From Xiphophorus maculatus (taxonomy: Eukaryota > Chordata > Actinopteri > Cyprinodontiformes > Poeciliidae), in contig NC_036456.1 in NCBI RefSeq assembly GCF_002775205.1, positions 22,688,968 through 22,752,967 on the forward strand: DNA of 64,000 bases, in the 5' to 3' direction. Positions 35,183-48,922 of the stretch are shown here, in pieces; the stretch's first letter is position 1, and each line of letters begins with the position of its first letter. A program made the position numbers and the translations under genes. The notes under the pieces were generated by a model that searched no databases, was not told the origin of the DNA, and worked only from the letters and a program-made list of their open reading frames with translations.

Positions 35183-38100
35183 CAGAGTTTTCCTTCATCT
35201 TTGGAATGTGTTACCGTTGGTTACACTGTCTATGTTGTTATACAAGCAGTTTATGGAGAGACGTTTTTTTTGGCAATATTTACATAAAATGTGTGAATTT
35301 AGATTTCCAGATTTGTTTCATTGTGTCCAATGAAACATAAAACCTTTCAAAAGTTTTCACACACTCACACTTTTACAAACCTGAAAGTTGCAAAGAAAAA
35401 TGATACTCTCCTTTAAATCTTTGTTTTAATATGTAGCGTCGCTGCTGGCTATCTGTTTGTATTGGGACTTTTTTGTCCTCCTCTGTGATTCTGTACATTC
35501 ATTTTCGCGTTTAGATGTTTTCCTGTTGGTCTTTCTTTAAACCCCTCAAGAGGCTCGGCAGCACAAACACTCAGCGATGATGGAGATCAGCGGGAGCTTA
35601 CATCCATCAATCAGTTCTTGGTCCATTAAGTCCCCACAGAAATATTATCTGTTTCTTTTTGTCTTTTTTTTTACTCTTGGTTTTGTGCTGCTTCTGTCTG
35701 CTGTCTCTCTTTGGATCCGTTTGGCCTGAGGTACCGGCTCTCCAGAACTAATCTAGACAAAAGTTTTCTCTTTTGTGATGTTATTTAAAAAAATGCCTCA
35801 AAGTCTTTTGTATTATTATTATTATTATTTGTTCTACAGAGCTAAAGCTGGTTGAATAATCTGTTGGTCTCCTTTCTTCCTTTTGTAGAGATATTTGATA
35901 TTTGAGAGATAAGACACGCCGTGTCTTCCATTTTGTTGACCCCAGTAAAGGTTCCTCATTTCTGCCTGCTACTATGATTGAAGTCTGATTCTCCAGCAAT
36001 CAGTGCAGAACGATTACCAATGAAACATGCAGCAGGAGATCTCTCACCTGTGCAACAACACCGGCTGTTTTACCTGGAGGTTGATACTGATGGAGCTGAC
36101 AGTCTATGAAGCAACACTGACCTGAAACATAAAATATGCTGCTATAATTGGAACTCTATAATGTAATCTCAGTAAATATGTTTTATACTATGTCTGTTTT
36201 TATAAACTATCGTATCCGTAATAAAAACAGATAGGTTGCTGAATCTAGCTGATGGGTCGGTCCTGAATGTTTGGGCTGTTAGAGTCGGTTCTTTGAATTG
36301 AACCATGGGAACCGGCTCCTAGAGCCGTTCTTCATTATGAGGGCCGGGGCTGCAAACACAGTTCCTACCCAACTCTTCAAACCGCACAGTGATCGATCTG
36401 CACAGGTGCTGTGAGGAACAAAAGACAATTTTAACTCTGTTTCTCATCCAGTAGCATAAACACTGAAATTAAGAAACCACAATCCCTGAATTAGGAGGGA
36501 ATGTGGGGCAAATGTGATGAAAGATTTGCATTATTACTAAACTTCTATCACTGCTGGATCAAAGAATTATGGAATATTATGTATTTATTCATATTTTAAA
36601 GGTATGTACTTTTAGGACTGCCATGTAGTAAAAGCTGCATGAGCTGGCTACTGGTGTCTAAAACTCAGTCACCATGTCTTCTCATCTTCTGAATCAACCA
36701 GGAGGGGTATTGTGAAGCACCGCCTCACAGGGCGGGTATCAAAAAGGCTAACATGAGGTGCAAGTTGGGCGGGTTAAAGTAAGAGAAACCAGATACTGCA
36801 TTCAAAGCATGATGAAGACCAGCAAGCAAAACATTCACAGAGTGGATGTAGTAGAATATCAGAGTTCAGGAGATACAGGATAGAAGATTTGACTGAATCA
36901 AGACACTGTTGACAAGTTCAGACTGGGGAACTAACTGGAAAATTGCTGGCTAAGCAGAAAAATAGACTGTATTTACTTAAATTTATACAAACCAATTTTC
37001 TCAATTACTGCAACATATAAAAGACAAGTAAAATTACATTGTGTGATTTAAGTATTGCAATCCTAAAATAACTTGAACAATTTTGTTTTTAAATGTGTTT
37101 TTTTAAATACATTTACTTGTACATAAACTAAATAGTAAATCTTGACATTAAAAGTTAAATGCGAATAATCTATTTGGTCAAGACTTTTCCATGGTACAAA
37201 ATATTCTTAAACTCATCTAAAATATTATTCTCAGCAACTTTTCTTTTTTTTTCTGCCTACAACAGCAGCAATATATTAACTACATACATTAAAGATTCAT
37301 GGTCTCATTTTCCGTTTGCTTCAGCAGAAATGGCGTAGTGTCTGGGTTTGTTAAAATGTTAAACTTTTACCACCCGAAATCCTCACCACTTTCAAATAAT
37401 TCACTATTTATTTTATTTTAGTTGTTGCATGGACTCAATTTAAATAGATTAACTTATAAAGAATTACTATATTTGTTTTCTTTATCCAAAAGTTTCTGCC
37501 ACTTGTTTAAGATGAGTACAAATAACAAGTTGATGAGAATTAAGTGATGCTCACTTGAACTTTTCTTTTTTTTTAACCAGAATGTTTTATTTTACAGTGA
37601 GGAAGGCCAGAGTCCAGCTCTAGCAGATGGCTGAAGGCATCTGATCCGCTTCAATCTCAGTACCTGTTCGCTCTAAGGCAAAACTTTGGTAAGGTTAAAT
37701 TTAATCGGCTAAAGAAAGTCAGACGGTTCGTTCTCCAACCTCAGAAATCCCTTGAGGTAGTCAAGTTTCTTGTTTGATCAGATCTTGTTAGTCATTTCCA
37801 TAGTATGATTATTAATTATCGATTCTGTTGTGTCTAGAGGCAATCTAATCGTTCAGTTTACAATTTAAGCTTTATTACCAGGATTCTGCAAATTAAATAT
37901 TTCATAGCATATTTCAATCATTCCATTCATACAGTTTAGGCTCCATTACTCACCTGTTTTTTCTTGTACAAAATGCGTCCCACCAGCTTTCACGCACCCA
38001 GTGAGACTTTGTCTCCCTCATTCTTCCTCTGGCTGACAAAGACTTGGTCTCTAACGACGGTTTCTACGTTGTTTCCCGCAAACAACCTTAAAGACCTGAT

Positions 38101-38203
38101 GCAGGACTCGTTGAAAATGTTTCCTTGCTTGTCGTTTTTACCTCAGATTTTGGTTGATAAGGCAAAAATGACTCAAAAAATGTTTTGGGTAACGGGTTGA
38201 GTT

Positions 38204-38310
38204 CTTCTTCTTCTTTTCAGTTTTATTGGCGGTTGGTCAAAAACAAAAACAAAAAAACGATAGGTAAGCATTACCGCCACCTGCCGGTAAGGAGTGTGAA
38301 CATCAATACA
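38204..38310 (-). mobile_element. I/Nimb-like LINE 3' tail
   Basis: Minus strand: ACTCCTTACCGGCAGGTGGC, GGTAATGC and a terminal run of GAA units (TTCTTCTTCTTC on the plus strand). It matches the tail of the LINE copy ending at 53,445 (TAGGTGGCGGTAATGCACAC ... AAGAAGAAG). Confidence 0.65.
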
Positions 38311-38399
38311 GACATTAATGGCGTCTGTATTGAGGTACACATACGTATGTGTATACTGTACATACACATACTTATAGGTATACATACTTTTAAATAAGA

Positions 38400-38546
38400 T
38401 TAAACACCCTGGTATTTAAAAATAAATCTAATTAATTGATTTCTAATAGATTTTGACTTGTCTCTTAATAGATTGATTATAGAAAGTAACTTTTCGTCTT
38501 TGCTTAGAGCTGACTCTAAATGCTGACGTTCCACTACTTCTGCCAT
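38400..38546 (-). CDS. small 48-residue frame upstream of the LINE tail
   Basis: ATG 38,546 to TAA 38,400: MAEVVERQHLESALSKDEKL, then LSIINLLRDKSKSIRNQLI. Helical, charged, with non-random composition, and sitting just 5' of the LINE 3' tail in the same orientation. It may belong to a short LINE-tail-bearing element rather than a host gene. No family recognised. Confidence 0.2.
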   Translation of the reverse strand: MAEVVERQHLESALSKDEKLLSIINLLRDKSKSIRNQLIRFIFKYQGV

Positions 38547-39972
38547 TATAACACAGTTTTGTTTGTCGGAGGTTTTCTCCAGCTCTACATCATCAGGGTG
38601 GCGTCGGCGTCATTTCAATCATGTTATTGTGAATTTACAAAACTTGCAGTCTGATGTAAAGGTAGGTTGTTAATCAAAATGAGTCAGTACTGCTTGTAAC
38701 ACAAAACATAAATAGAAATCCTTCACCTGCTCACACCAGACAAAATATATTTAGAATAGTTAGACAATTATTAATGTCAGGTGTTTTTACATTGTACATT
38801 TTTGGGGCTGTATTTCTATTGCAATAATTTATAAGTAAGTCAAATGTTCAGTTTTATGACAGTTTATGTTTTTGTGTGTGTTTGTTTGGTAGAGTCCTGC
38901 TCTCACATGTAAACTGATATTTTAATTTTCCTACAGCAATAACTCATTCAAAACAGAATGACTGGAGGCTCATTTGTTTGCAACATGCAAAAACCACTTG
39001 GACTTTTGTTTCAACATTTCATATAAATACATCTGAACTATTTACCAGATGAGGAATAATTTTACAGCTGTCTTTAACTCTGTAAGAGAAGCAGGAGAAA
39101 AACATCACAGAATCAAGGTGGGTCATTTTCATGTTTAAAGTAAGACATTTCAGAAGTAAATTTATTGTAAGTAATAAATGTATGAATATTAAAACAGTTT
39201 GTTTTTATGGCATTATCAGCATCTCATTAAGAGACCAATATTTTATCAATATTATTTATAGTTTAATACACCCAAGCAATTTTATGCAAAATATAACATT
39301 TTGACAAAATGTCTTGTGTCACTTTTCTCAGTATGTTTAATTTTGTTTGTTCTTCATCAGCATGTGAGTTGATTGCTGAAAAAATGCTACTCTGAATTAT
39401 TTTTTGTTGAACTTTAACCTTTACAGTATTAGCTGTGTAGGTATTTAGAAATGTGGGATTAGTATGAAATTTAAAACCTGAATCAACAGAAATAACAATT
39501 CCTAGTTCAAAAATTTATTTACAAATCTATTTATTCAAATGTTTACACATTTAGAATATTTTGTGCCATTGCTGATTACGGTACACTGCAAAAACGCAAA
39601 ATGTTACTGAGTAGTTTTTAGTAGTTTATAGTGCAAATATCTTAGTACACCTGAAATAATAAAAACTGACTTTTTAGATATTTTCACTCTTCGATATCTA
39701 AAAAGATAGATATCTTTATCTAAGATATAAGTTAAAATTTCTTATTCCACTGGCAGATTTTTTCACTTATAAGTAGGTTTTCATCAATATTCAGGGATTA
39801 TTGACTTAAAACAAGTTTTAATATCTGGATAAAAAAATTACTTATTGCTCAGGTTTGTCTGATGTCAAGTGTACTAAGATGTTTTCAGTAGGAACTAGAT
39901 CAAAAATACTTGGTAAGACTTTGTGTGTTCCTTTTATTTAATCCATTTCTCACGTATTCATGTTCAGCAGAA

Positions 39973-40858
39973 ATGTCCGTGAACGCCTCTTCGTTCTTCA
40001 ACAACAGCCTTTCGAACTCCAACATGTCCTCCAGCTTCTTCCTCAACTCTTTCCACACACTCTGCCTCAGCACCAGCCCAAGCTCCTCCATTTATACCAC
40101 AGTCAACATCATCCGAATATTCCTCGTCCTCCCTCTCTGCCTCTTTATTCTCAGCCACGCTCTTCAGCAGCAAAAGAAAAGTCCATCCTCTTCCTCAGGG
40201 TCGATGAGTCACACCGACTACTTCACCCATCATCTGGTGACCATGGAGCTCATCGATGTGTTGGGATATATTTTCTCCTTCATTGGCATAAATAACAATG
40301 ATTTATATCTGATTTACTGTGGGATCCATCTGATGTTCTTTGTGTGGTACGGCCAGATGTCCTTCCATGTCCTGACGTGCGTAGAGCGCTACCTGGCTGT
40401 GGTTCATCCCATCGCCTACGTGGGATTTAGGAATGAAAGAGGAGTCAGAATCAGGAACCGCATCGTTGGCTGTGTTTGGCTGCTTTCCACTATTGGAATG
40501 GCTTTAATTACTGTGCGGAATCTGGTTTTCCCTGCCTGCATGTTGATCATTTCCCTGACGAGCGTTTCCTTCTGCAGCCTGTCTGTGCTGTGTGTCCTGA
40601 TCCGGCCCGGTCCCGGGGAACAGGCTGAAAACTGGGACCGGGTCGTCCCGTCCAAGCAGAGAGCCTTTTACACCATTTCTGCCATTCTGGCAGCTCTTCT
40701 CCTGAGGCTAACATGGGGTATTCTTTACGCTTTCCTGTTCCTAAGACAAGGAGCTGATGATTGCATCATAATAGTGTCCTGTGCCTGGTTCTCCATCCCA
40801 AGCAGCCTGGTGTTACCGCTACTGTTTCTACACAGGGCAGGAGAACTACAGTGTTGTA
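39973..40858 (+). CDS. orphan rhodopsin-type GPCR (GPCR-1), C-terminus cut by a LINE
   Basis: Seven-helix receptor of a teleost orphan group (class A). Start ATG 39,973 (MSVNASSFFNNS; several N-glycosylation sites in the tail) follows an acceptor-like TTCAG. TM1 TVNIIRIFLVLPLCLFIL; TM2 LVTMELIDVLGYIFSFIG; TM3 CGIHLMFFVWYGQMSFHVLT with the E/DRY-type CVERYLAVVHP; TM4 IVGCVWLLSTIGMALITV; TM5 PACMLIISLTSVSFCSLSVL then VLIRPGPGE; TM6 FYTISAILAALLLRL; TM7 SCAWFSIPSSLVLPLLFLHR in place of NPxxY. After HRAGELQCC the frame enters an antisense LINE and stays open to 41,107, giving a 379-residue product (399 from an upstream in-frame ATG at 39,910). The receptor core is intact; the native C-terminal tail is lost or replaced. 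Confidence 0.85.
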
Positions 40859-40859
40859 A

Positions 40860-43345
40860 GCTGCAATGTTTGATAGAGAAGTTACACTTTGTTTTATCTA
40901 TTGAAATTTTAAAACCCCAATTATATGACCACTCTTCTATACTATATATTGCTTCTTGTAATTTCTTAACTATAAACTTCAAATTCTTACCCCTCTTCCA
41001 AATTGCTCCATCATCAGCAAATAATGAACAACCCATACCACTCTCCAAATTGTCAAACATATCATTAATCATAATAGAGAAAAACAAAGGACTCACAATA
41101 CTTCCTTGAGGAGTTCCATTTTCAACAAAATATTTTTCTGACAACTGTTGACCTATTCTTACTTGTATAGATCTATTATGTAAAAAATCTTTTATCCAAT
41201 TAAACATTGACCCTCTAACCCCCATTTTCCTTAATTTAATTAAAAACCCTTCTTTCCACATCATATCATAAGCTTTCTCTATGTCAAAGAAAACCGCCAC
41301 CACACTCTCCTTATTAACTTGCCCTTTTCTGATTTCATGTTCTAAACACAAAATAGGGTCCATAGTACTTCTACCTTTCCTAAATCCACTTTGAAATTTT
41401 GACAGATACCCCTTCTTCTCCACAAAATAACTCAATCTTTCATTTATCATTCTTTCCATTATTTTGCATATATGTGAAGGTCTATAACTTGTAGGATTTG
41501 ACTTCTCTATCCCTGGCTTTAAGATTGGAACTATAATTGCTTCCTTCCATGCCACAGGTAAATAACCCCCTTCCCATATCTTATTAAAGAAATCTAATAA
41601 TATCTTTTTAGATGAAATACTAAGTTTTTTAATCATAATATAAGAAATATTGTCTTTTCCTGGAGAAGAATTTTTTGTTTTCCTTAAAGCGTTGTTTAAT
41701 TCAAATAATGAAAAGGAATTATTCAATAGATCATTATATTCTGTATCTACTTCTAACAGGTTAATATTTTCCTTAATAATAGAAACTCTTTTCCTTTTTT
41801 CTTCTGTATTTAAATTATTGCTACTATGAATTTCAACAAATTTCCTAGCCATCATATTTGCCTTCTCCTCCTCATTTAGAGCCATTTCATCTCCATTCTT
41901 AAGAACTGGATATCCATATTCTCTTCTAATTCCATTCATTCGTTTAATCATTCCCCAAATTTTTGAAATCTTTGTTTCCCTTCCTACTGTATTACAGAAA
42001 TTTCCCCAATAAACCTTTTTAGCGCTTTTTACCGTTCTTTTAACCAAAGCTTGTGACTTTTTATATCCCAGCAAATTCTCAAAATCCTGATTTCTCTTTA
42101 ACAACCTAAAGGCTTTATTTCTGGATTTAATTGCCAAATCACATTCCTTTGTCCACCATGGTACTATTTTTTTCTTATACTTTCATTTTTCCTTTGAATT
42201 GTTCCATGTGCTGCTCCTGAAATAGCTTCACAAATAGAAGAGTTTACACTATCTATAGCCAAATCCAAATTAACCTTTAGCAGTTTTTCATCACTTATTA
42301 TTTTATATTTTTCCCAATCAACATTTCTAAATATCCATCTTTCTATATTTCTATTATCAACTTTCCCTATTTCTAAACCGATTTCAATCACAATAGGATA
42401 ATGATCACTTCCTAATGTAGATTCCTTTAAAACTTTCCAATTACTAATCCCGGCAAAATTCACTGATACTAGAGTTAGATCTAGTGCTGATTCATTTCCA
42501 TTTCTAATATCAATTCTTGTCCCTTCTCCATCATTAATACAAACCAATTGCTTCTTATCCATTAATTGTTCTACCACTTCTCCATTTGCATCATTTTTAT
42601 GACCCCACACAGTGCTATAGGCATTAAAATCTCCACAACAAATTAGATTTCTACCTAGACTTTTAAACATATCCTCCATTTGATCTAAATTCAGTTTTTT
42701 ACATGGATTATAAAAATTTAATATCTTAATATTTTCCTTATTAATCCAGATTTCCACAGATATCCATTCTAAAAATGATCCTTTATCTACAAACCTATAC
42801 TGAATCCCTTGCTTAACAAATATTACACAACCTCCTCCACTTTCTTGCTCCCTATCCCTTCTAATGCCATCATATCCTGCTATCACAAAATCTAGCTCTG
42901 GTTTAAGCCATGTTTCCTGAACACAAATAATATCTGGTTTAATTTCCAAACAGTTTATATAACCTTTAAATTCTTGACCATTTGCTATTAGACTTCTTGC
43001 ATTCCATTGTAAGATAATCATTACATTCTTCCTCCACCTTGTTTTCCATCCATTTCAAGCCTTTTATTTATTAGTTCCCAAGATAAATCCTTCACATCTA
43101 AAAATTTTTCTGCACCTTTCACTATAATTTTAATTTTTTCTGTTTTACTTGATCAGTACAGTTGATTACATATGCCATGAATAATATTAATTTATCCATT
43201 GTGATTTCCATTCCAGATTGTGAAATCTGACTGGGCTCAGCCCTAATGCTAGACATTATTTGTTGATTTTCCTGAACCGCTCTTTTCTCTTGAATACTTT
43301 TTGTTGCCTCTGCATAAGTGATGTTTTTAATTGTTCTCAGCTGTC
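40860..43345 (-). mobile_element. I/Nimb-like LINE: end of ORF1, endonuclease and RT
   Basis: Minus strand. 43,345-43,018: C-terminus of ORF1 (TYAEATKSIQEKRAVQENQQ), one A-run frameshift near 43,130, ending RM-stop where TAATG overlaps the ORF2 start. 43,021-42,164: apurinic-type endonuclease (MIILQWNARSLIANGQEF, VQETWLKPE, GGGCVIFVK, CCGDFNAYSTVWG, GSDHYPIVIE). An A7-run frameshift near 42,165 separates it from 42,160-40,885: RT with SSPGKDNISY, LPVAWKEAIIVPILKPG, FQSGFRKGRSTMDPIL, AVFFDIEKAYD, GTPQGSIVSPLFF and SLFADDGAIW. About four residues are missing after TSYRP (in-frame deletion). RNase H, C-terminal Cys/His and the 3' UTR are absent, which is unusual for a LINE insertion. Dead. Confidence 0.85.
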
Positions 43346-43454
43346 TAGTCTCCATGATAGTGAAGGATACCCAGCCTTTCACTATTGTGGATGACGTTGG
43401 ATTCAGGACATTTGTGTCTAAGCTGGATCCCAATTATGTTCTCCCTACAAGGCA
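43345..43454 (+). mobile_element. hAT transposase exon fragment
   Basis: Reads SMIVKDTQPFTIVDDVGFRT, then FVSKLDPNYVLPTRQ, the reverse complement of 30,367-30,475. It ends at the same splice donor (CAG|GTATGA) and fuses to GPCR sequence at the same base as the other copy. Confidence 0.75.
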
Positions 43455-43726
43455 GGTATGATCCGTCCTGGTCCAGGTGAAAAATCTGGACTCAAGAAGA
43501 AACTTGACCAGCGAAAGCGAAGAGCGTTTATCGTTATTGTATCAATCCTGATGGTGCTGCTGCTGCGATGTGCTATGACTGTAGTTTGGTTTGCCATGCC
43601 CCTGTCTGACTCAAACCGTTACTGCTTAGTCTGGCGTGTACCATGTTTCTCATGCTGCCCGGGAGTCTGATGCTTCCTCTGCTGTTTCTGCACAAAGCAG
43701 TGAAACGTCACAAAAATGCCAAATAA
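43455..43726 (+). pseudogene. GPCR-2 fragment (TM6-TM7 only)
   Basis: MIRPGPGEKSGLKKKLDQRK, then RRAFIVIVSILMVLLLRCAM match the TM5-TM6 loop and TM6 of GPCR-1. A frameshift near 43,625 breaks the first frame; the other frame continues MFLMLPGSLMLPLLFLHKAV and KRHKNAK-stop, a natural-looking TM7 and C-terminus. The N-terminal five helices are missing and are replaced by the hAT exon fragment. It shows what the intact C-terminus of GPCR-1 may have looked like. Confidence 0.8.
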
Positions 43727-45531
43727 GGGCAGGATTTTCAAGACGGACTCCAGAAAAACTAAATTACAAAGAATGGTTGGACTAAATAAAAGATTTTAGA
43801 TTGTTAATATTTAACTAAATAGTTTATTTACAGATTTAGTGGATAACTATATGAAGATGCAAATTACTTTGGATTAATAACTTATTTCTCAGATTCTCTA
43901 GATTTAAGCTAAAAGTTTTGTAACTTTTTTTTCATCATTATATTTTGCATTGCTTTGTTTTATGCTTTTTAAATAAATGTAAATGATTTGACAGACCTGT
44001 TCATAAGCGTTGAATGATATGACTTAATTGGGAAGAAAATCACACAATTTATTTAGTATTGTATAAGTGTTGGCTATGAAGCTAGAATTATGTTCTGGTG
44101 TCGATAAATGTTGGCTAAAATTAGGTTTGACAAAACACTTAGGGTTGCACTTAAACAATAAACACTTAATCCACTGCTCTTATTTATATGATAAAAGTTT
44201 CAACAGCTACAGATAATCCATGCATTCTTTGTGAGAGACGATGCATTTTGTATATAAACATATTGGGATTCAGAATTAGTGATATACAATAACAATTATG
44301 AAAATTTCAAGAGATAAGGGCTTTGAATTGGTTTTATGTGTGATGATACATGGATTCTACTTTCTGAAAATTAAATAAAAAACTGTACAAGTTGCATGTT
44401 GAAAGTTTTCCGTTGCATATTTACAAATGTAATCAATGGAGAACTGGCGCCCCCCAGCGGTGAACATGCTCATTCTGCTTGGCAAAGATCAAATACTTGG
44501 AAACAAACATTTCTAAAACTGCAGGGCTTCAGGATTTCATCTAACTAAATTTCCCTCTTCATTATTAAATCAACAGGCGGAGGCCAAGCACAGATCTCTG
44601 ATCATCTGCTGCTTAAAGACATCATATCGTCAGAATGGTAAATATTGCAAAATATTCACTCTGAGTTAAAAAAATAATAAAATCATAGACAAAGCCAGAT
44701 GATAAACTCTAAAACTAAATAACATATTATTCACTGAAGAAGCCTATAAATATTATCAGTAAAAAGAGAGCAGGAGTACTTTGAAATACAAATCACTATT
44801 TTTGATAAGTAATTTAATTCTTTTAAAACGTCATAAAGTTTAATGCTAAATTATGGTTATTAAATAAAGCAAAGAAGAAGAAAAATCAATACTTTGATGT
44901 GCTTTTAATAAAAAGTACCAGTATGCAAAAACAATGAACATTTGCTATGACATACCACTCTTACAGAAATAATAAAAACTCATCAAGGACTCATCCTTGC
45001 TCTGAAGTGACTGAGGAGATCCAATTTACTAATTGTCACTTGGTTAAATGTCATTTACATTAAGATATTGGCCAGAATATTTATATTTTCTCACAGGACA
45101 GAGTGGAAAGTCAAAAAAAGAAAACCATGTGAAATGAAAACAACTGGTGATTTTTGACAGCCAGGTCGTATTTAAAACAAAGTCTTAGGAAAAGATTTCC
45201 AAGCACAATTAAAAAGATGCTCCTCCAGTAACAAAACATTTTCGGATTAATCAATTTCCATGGAAATGAAGAAGAATATGGCTGCAAACAGACTCGCATA
45301 CATCTTTGAAAAGCAAAAGCGGAGCCTCCTACACAACCAACAAGAATGTGGCCAGTTTTTTCTGGATGGTAAGTCAACAAAACATTTGTCTTTTCCAGCA
45401 TACAGCAGCAAAACCAGTTGAAAAAATTTTCTGCAGCTCAGCCTGGGTTGCTAGGTGTTGGGCAGAACTCGGTTTGGGTTGCTCGGTAACGGGCTGGGCT
45501 TCGCTGGGGTTACTAGATGAAGCCGGCTGTA
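43727..45531. other. no gene recognised
   Basis: AT-rich sequence downstream of the GPCR-2 fragment. The open frame at 45,111-45,401 (minus) has no domain or splice support. Confidence 0.4.
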
Positions 45532-45958
45532 GTGATGTGTCGGTCGCGAACGATCCGGCTCTAAGAGCCGGCTCTTAGAAGTGAACGATTGGAACCGGCT
45601 CCACAATGGGAGCCGTTTTAGGATCCTATTTGGGAGCCGGGTTTTTTCTACAGTATATCGCTGTCTCTCCGCCTCCCTGTCGTTGTGCTTGTGCTCTGCA
45701 AGTGCCAGAGCCGATAGTTTTTCCCCACATCTTTTTTTTTTTTTGTCCTGCGGTGCCTCGCTGTCTCTCCCCCACTTCTCCCTCTCCTTGCGCGTTTTGC
45801 TCTTCTGCCAGTGCCACAGCAGAGAGTTTTTTTCCCTCGGTCGGTCCACTGCCCTCATGTCAAGCGTGTGCTCCACATCTGACCAATCACACATAGTTTC
45901 AATTAATAATGTGGCGGGAAAACGCTGAAAAAAAAAGTTTATCTCCACTTTTTTTGTG
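45532..45958 (+). mobile_element. hAT-like element end (non-autonomous or truncated)
   Basis: Begins TAGTGATGTGTCGGTCGCGA, then CGATCCGGCTCTAAGAGCCGGCTC and AACCGGCTCC: the start and subterminal GAGCCG repeats of a fish hAT family. No 3' terminus is found before the GPCR scrap at 45,960. Open frames on both strands here have no transposase motifs. A related piece is at 36,240-36,345. Confidence 0.55.
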
Positions 45959-45959
45959 G

Positions 45960-46089
45960 AAACCAGGCACAGGACACTATTATGATGCAATCATCAGCTC
46001 CTTGTCTTAGGAACAGGAAAGCGTAAAGAATACCCCATGTTAACCTCAGGAGAAAAGCTGCCAGAATGGCAGAAATGGTGTAAAAGGCC
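45960..46089 (-). pseudogene. inverted GPCR-1 fragment at the right-arm boundary
   Basis: The reverse complement matches 40,660-40,790 of GPCR-1 (TM6 to the start of TM7: CCTTTTACACCATTTCTGCC ... GTGTCCTGTGCCTGGTT) with only a few substitutions. It abuts the right arm exactly. This fits an inverted duplication that originally ran from the left arm through GPCR-1, followed by loss of the intervening 4.9 kb. Confidence 0.85.
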
Positions 46090-46639
46090 TACCTCAGGCC
46101 AAACGGATCCAAAGAGAGACAGCAGACAGAAGCAGCACAAAACCAAGAGTAAAAAAAAAGACAAAAAGAAACAGATAATATTTCTGTGGGGACTTAATGG
46201 ACCAAGAACTGATTGATGGATGTAAGCTCCCGCTGATCTCCATCATCGCTGAGTGTTTGTGCTGCCGAGCCTCTTGAGGGGTTTAAAGAAAGACCAACAG
46301 GAAAACATCTAAACGCGAAAATGAATGTACAGAATCACAGAGGAGGACAAAAAAGTCCCAATACAAACAGATAGCCAGCAGCGACGCTACATATTAAAAC
46401 AAAGATTTAAAGGAGAGGATCATTTTTCTTTGCAACTTTCAGGTTTGTAAAAGTGTGAGTGTGTGAAAACTTTTGAAAGGTTTTATGTTTCATTGGACAC
46501 AATGAAACAAATCTGGAAATCTAAATTCACACATTTTATGTAAATATTGCCAAAAAAAAGTCTCTCCATAAACTGCTTGTATAACAACATAGACAGTGTA
46601 ACCAACGGTAACACATTCCAAAGATGAAGGAAAACTCTG

Positions 46640-46673
46640 TGATGTCACAACTAGAGTCATGCTTGTGATGTCA
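46640..46673 (+). promoter_or_regulatory. paired CRE/ATF-like sites upstream of copy R
   Basis: TGATGTCA at 46,640-46,647 and 46,666-46,673, 140-173 bases before the ATG. The whole 180-base upstream block (46,600-46,780) is identical to the left arm by eye. Confidence 0.45.
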
Positions 46674-46785
46674 TCAGCTCTCTATCTATGTAACAAACTT
46701 CTACCTTCTTGTCATTGCTTGCTGCACAACTGAGGAGTTCAGACGCACGCAAAGCGCTTTTACAGTGAGATTGTTAGCAGACTGA

Positions 46786-48315
<1,530 letters not shown>

Positions 48316-48659
48316 GAAAAAATGTAATTTCTGAACCGTTTGCAACCCCAAAATATATTTCTTATTTTAGATCCCCCCCAAAAAAATGACCGTGGGTTTT
48401 TCTCCGGGTGCTCCGGTTTCCCACAGATTTCCAAAACCATATAAATTAGGGTTATTGACCAATGTAAATTGTCCTCAAAAAAGGTAGTATTAATTTCTGG
48501 AAAATTTAGTTTGCAAACGGTTCCGATTGGAGAAACATTTGTGGTGAGAAAAGCAAGAAAACCTCCAAAACAAGCAACTAGTTAAAGAGTCCAGGTCAGT
48601 CCTGAACCATTTTCAAAACCCCAACTTACATCTTACATTTTAGACTAAAAAACAAAAAA

Positions 48660-48800
48660 GGACAACACGGTGATGCAGTGGTTAGTGCTGCATCTTCACA
48701 GAAAAGCGTTCTTCACTCTCAACCAGGCGCCTCTTTCTGTGGGAGTTTGTCTGTTCTTCCCGTGTTAGTGTGGGGTTTTCTCCGGGTGCTCCGGTTCCCC
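48660..48800 (+). repeat. tRNA-SINE-like repeat (right arm)
   Basis: Mirror of 33,010-33,165: GACAACACGGTGATGCAGTG, TTAGTGCTGC and TTCTCCGGGTGCTCCGG. Confidence 0.55.
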
Positions 48801-48922
48801 CCAGGATTTCAAAAAGGATGTAAATTCGGGTTATTGACTATAATGTACATTGTCCTCAAAAAGGTAGTAATTTCTAGAAAATTGAATTTGCAAATGGTTC
48901 AGATTAGAGAAACATAGTGAGA

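Larger units (their letters stand above)
35734..39972. other. spacer between the inverted arms, mostly unassigned
   Basis: Non-coding, AT-rich. 36,240-36,345 resembles hAT-type terminal sequence (TGGGTCGGTCC, GGAACCGGCTCC, AGAGCCG), like 45,532-45,640. 38,204-38,310 is a LINE 3' tail. A possible upstream UTR exon for the GPCR ends at 39,117 (ATCAAG|GTGGGT), with an acceptor-like TTCAG at 39,967 just before the GPCR start. The open frame at 37,964-38,200 is unsupported. Confidence 0.4.

Noticed and set aside
37964-38200. 78-codon frame (plus) and an apparently coding-like minus reading (RSLRLFAGNNVETVVRDQVF)
   Set aside because: The minus reading looks more protein-like than the plus one, but it is short, has no start or splice context and no recognised family; too weak to call.
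45451-45990. 179-codon minus-strand frame and several plus-strand frames
   Set aside because: They lie across hAT-like terminal sequence and the GPCR scrap; low-complexity arginine/lysine composition, no transposase motif.
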